NCBI RefSeq assembly: GCF_024696245.1
Contig: NZ_JAILGZ010000050.1
Location: 1 to 33,351, forward strand
Length of the DNA: 33,351 bases
From: Treponema sp.
Lineage (GTDB): Bacteria > Spirochaetota > Spirochaetia > Treponematales > Treponemataceae
Direction of reading: 5' to 3'
Shown piece by piece: positions 31,328 through 33,351 of this stretch. The notes below the pieces were generated by a model, which searched no databases, was not told where the DNA came from, and was given only the letters and a program-made list of their open reading frames with translations. How positions within the stretch are numbered: the first letter of the stretch is position 1; every line of letters begins with the position of its first letter. Made by a program: the position numbers and the translations under genes.

Positions 31328-31369
31328 AAAAAAAATATCGCATTACATTATAATGCAATGCGATATTTT
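31328..31369 (-). terminator. Long palindrome: terminator of the upstream gene, possibly also ackA promoter/operator
   Basis: Arms 31332-31344 and 31357-31369 are perfect complements of 13 bases. The 12-base centre is itself a palindrome, with one pair that is G-U on the minus strand and A-C on the plus strand. A T-run (complement of 31328-31335) follows on the minus strand, as for a terminator of the HTH-fusion gene. Only 21 bases then remain before ackA. A perfect TATAAT (minus strand) lies in the centre, with TTGTAT 17 bases upstream, so the ackA promoter may lie inside the palindrome. Confidence 0.75.
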
Positions 31370-31389
31370 ATACAATTTAGCTTTCTTTA

Positions 31390-33246
31390 TTATCCTCTTC
31401 TTAAAAAGCCGGTTTCTAAATCAATCTTTGCCCTGTCCCTCATAAGATAGTGAAGTTTTTTTCCTGTTGCAGTACACGGAATCTCTTTTATTAAAGCATA
31501 ATACCTTGGCCTTTTATATTTTGACAGCATGGGATGATTAGAACAGAAAGAAAAAAGTTCTTCTATAGTAAGGGAAGGGTCATCTGCCACAACATAAGCT
31601 GCAACAGCATGTCCCCTGATTTTGTCCGGAACAGAAGTGACAATACAGTCCTTTACTTTAGGATGCTCATTTATGGCATCTTCTATCTGACTTGGATAAA
31701 TGTTTTCTCCGCTTACAACCATCATGTCATCTTTACGGCCCCTGATAGTTACAGTCCACTTTTCATCCCAGGTACCTGTATCTCCAGTGTAGTACCAGCC
31801 CTTGTAATATCTTTCTTTTGTTACTTCATCATTTTTATAATAAGAGTAGGAAGACTTTGCAGGACTTTTAATAATGATTTCACCTTCTGTCATTCTGTCA
31901 TGGTCAACCATTTCATCAGGTTCAGCCTTTCTGTCTGTATAAATCTGAACAACCCTTACTTCATCATCTATGCAGCTGCAGCCAACTGAACCTGCACCAT
32001 CAGGTAAGTCGTAGGGACGTAAAAAAGAATTCCAGAAGGTTTCTGTTGTTCCGTAGCCGTTAAAGATATTTGGGGTAAGTGCATTGCTGTACCTGATGCA
32101 GTCAGCCCTGCTTAAAGGAGCACCCATGGTAACTATACCCTTAAGGTTTGAAATATCCAGCTTTTCTTTATCCTGGCTTCTTGTTAAAAGTTCAAGATTG
32201 GCAGGGGCACCCATAAGGAAGGTGATTTTATATTGAGAAACCCAGCTAAGGGCTGTCTGGGGTTTAAAATTCCTCATTACAACAATAGAAGCTCCTGCAT
32301 AAAAAGCCGGTCCTGGTCCTGCACAGTGACAGCCACCTCTGTGAAACCATGGTGTCATGTTAAGGGTTCTGTCCATTCTGCTTAAAGGGTACTGCATGAT
32401 TACGTCGTGGGCAGAAAGTACTTCGTTAATGTCATTTATGGGAACTGATTTTGGAAGGGCAGTAGTTCCGGAAGTACAAAGCCTTAAAACTTCGTCATAA
32501 ATGTGGGGGCGAAAGTTTATCTGAACTTCATTTTCTGACATACCCTGAGTAAAGTCTTCATAAGAAATATGGCCTTCCGGAATTTCTTCTTTTTCAAGAT
32601 TGTCTGCCATTATTACTACAGCAGGTTTGTGCTTGCAGAGTTTTACAGCTTCTGTTACGGAAGAACGGGCATTAGGTGAATAAATAATTGCCTTAGGCTG
32701 GTTGTGATCTATTAAGAGTGCCATCTCTCCTGCTGCAAGCTGAACATTTGCTGCCAGTAAAATAGCACCGGTTTTTCTTGGTCCAATATAGCTGATGGCA
32801 AAGGCTGGGCAGTTCCTTAAGACAGCCATTACCACATCATTTTTACCAATCTGATTTTTTTGAAGGGCATGGGCAAATTTATTTGCTTCTTTATTAAGCT
32901 GACTGTAGCTGTATTCAAGACCGATTTCCGGATCAAAAAGGGCAGGTGAATCAGCATATCTTCTTACATTCCTCATAAATCCGTTAAGCCAGGTATAGTC
33001 ATGTTCAAAAGTATCCCTGAACATGGAATCATCATAAGTACGGCATACTCTTTCTGCAGTATGGATTTCTCCCTTGTTCCTTATAAGACGGCCTGATTCA
33101 ACAAGCTCCTTTACATAAGTAGAAACTGTCTGTCTTGTAAGTTTGCAGTGAACTGCAAGTTCTTTAAATGAAATTGTAGGTTTGGAACTTATAGTCTGTA
33201 GTATTTTTTGCAATAAATATGATTTTTTCTGCTGTGTTAACTTCAT
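31390..33246 (-). CDS. Winged-helix DNA-binding domain fused to an acyl-CoA synthetase (ANL superfamily)
   Basis: The protein has 618 residues. Residues 1-65 form a winged helix-turn-helix (SFKELAVHCKLTRQTVSTYVKEL, 26-48) like that of BirA and similar regulators. Residues 85-618 are a complete adenylate-forming enzyme: P-loop TSGTTALPK (258-266), NGYGTTE (396-402), YTGDTG (486-491), IRGRKDDMM (501-509) and GENIYP, with A10 Lys in TATGKK (K596). The enzyme part should join a carboxylic acid to AMP and then to CoA. Chain length or aromatic specificity cannot be read. The P-loop has Ala in place of the common Gly. The ATG at 33246 has no Shine-Dalgarno, and the promoter places the RNA start at the ATG. 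Autoregulation by an acyl-adenylate-loaded protein is an inference. Confidence 0.9.
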   Translation of the reverse strand: MKLTQQKKSYLLQKILQTISSKPTISFKELAVHCKLTRQTVSTYVKELVESGRLIRNKGEIHTAERVCRTYDDSMFRDTFEHDYTWLNGFMRNVRRYADSPALFDPEIGLEYSYSQLNKEANKFAHALQKNQIGKNDVVMAVLRNCPAFAISYIGPRKTGAILLAANVQLAAGEMALLIDHNQPKAIIYSPNARSSVTEAVKLCKHKPAVVIMADNLEKEEIPEGHISYEDFTQGMSENEVQINFRPHIYDEVLRLCTSGTTALPKSVPINDINEVLSAHDVIMQYPLSRMDRTLNMTPWFHRGGCHCAGPGPAFYAGASIVVMRNFKPQTALSWVSQYKITFLMGAPANLELLTRSQDKEKLDISNLKGIVTMGAPLSRADCIRYSNALTPNIFNGYGTTETFWNSFLRPYDLPDGAGSVGCSCIDDEVRVVQIYTDRKAEPDEMVDHDRMTEGEIIIKSPAKSSYSYYKNDEVTKERYYKGWYYTGDTGTWDEKWTVTIRGRKDDMMVVSGENIYPSQIEDAINEHPKVKDCIVTSVPDKIRGHAVAAYVVADDPSLTIEELFSFCSNHPMLSKYKRPRYYALIKEIPCTATGKKLHYLMRDRAKIDLETGFLRRG

Positions 33247-33252
33247 GTGTTA

Positions 33253-33281
33253 ATATTAAATTTAAGTACATGATGTGTCAA
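33253..33281 (-). promoter_or_regulatory. Promoter of the HTH-ANL gene, predicted leaderless transcript
   Basis: On the minus strand a perfect TTGACA (33276-33281) and TAATAT (33253-33258) are 17 bases apart. Transcription should start at about 33246, the A of the ATG. A 10-bp palindrome, TTAATATTAA (33250-33259), covers the -10, and ACATCATGT lies in the spacer; either could be an operator. The remaining 33282-33351 is AT-rich with no gene seen. Confidence 0.65.
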
Positions 33282-33351
33282 TTTAAAAAGAGCTTTTGGC
33301 TGATAATAACAAGAAATGTTTGTATTAGATTATATAAAATAAAAAAAGACA

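Overview
This window looks like the chromosome of a diderm, fermentative, host-associated spirochaete, most like a carbohydrate-using Treponema. The basis is an AT-rich base composition, lipoproteins with Cys lipoboxes, porin-like proteins ending in Phe, a LysM/lytic-transglycosylase pair, acetate kinase and a CHASE-GGDEF-EAL protein. The genus is inferred, not proven. No rRNA, tRNA, insertion sequence, prophage or CRISPR array was seen.

Region 1 (1-9.7 kb, all minus strand) is a glycan-use locus. In transcription order it holds a GH88 unsaturated glucuronyl hydrolase, two heparinase II/III-type lyases, two tandem paralogous outer-membrane barrel proteins, a lipoprotein with a glycan-binding-like C-terminus, a terminator, and a secreted GH16 glucanase that runs off the left edge. 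GH88 and both lyases lack signal peptides, so uronic-acid oligosaccharides are probably finished inside the cell. There is no SusC/SusD pair and no inner-membrane transporter here.

Region 2 (9.7-17.9 kb) has an orphan beta-class DNA methyltransferase overlapping a PlsB/PlsC-like acyltransferase, the CHASE-GGDEF-EAL phosphodiesterase, a divergent MATE exporter, and a ModF-like twin ATPase coupled to a CE4 deacetylase. It ends with a 102-residue free-standing CBM48 protein.

Region 3 (18.0-27.1 kb, plus strand) starts with metK under a clear SAM-II type riboswitch that carries an extra hairpin, followed by nth. Next come an 800-residue membrane protein (Hsp70 substrate-binding-like domain, acidic 53-residue repeats, one membrane span, LysM) overlapping a lytic transglycosylase, then a CBS-bearing cation/proton antiporter, a NifU-like protein and a SlyD with a Cys-rich tail.

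Region 4 (27.1-33.35 kb) holds shikimate kinase and an RsmI-like methyltransferase (minus), a divergent thioredoxin reductase-thioredoxin operon with a two-site operator over its promoter, ackA, and a fusion of a winged-helix DNA-binding domain to an acyl-CoA-synthetase-type enzyme. That last gene has a promoter placed so that its mRNA should be leaderless.

The strongest candidates for new biology are the HTH-adenylating-enzyme fusion, the Hsp70-SBD/LysM protein, the SAM-II variant at metK, and the thioredoxin reductase without recognisable NADPH-binding motifs.
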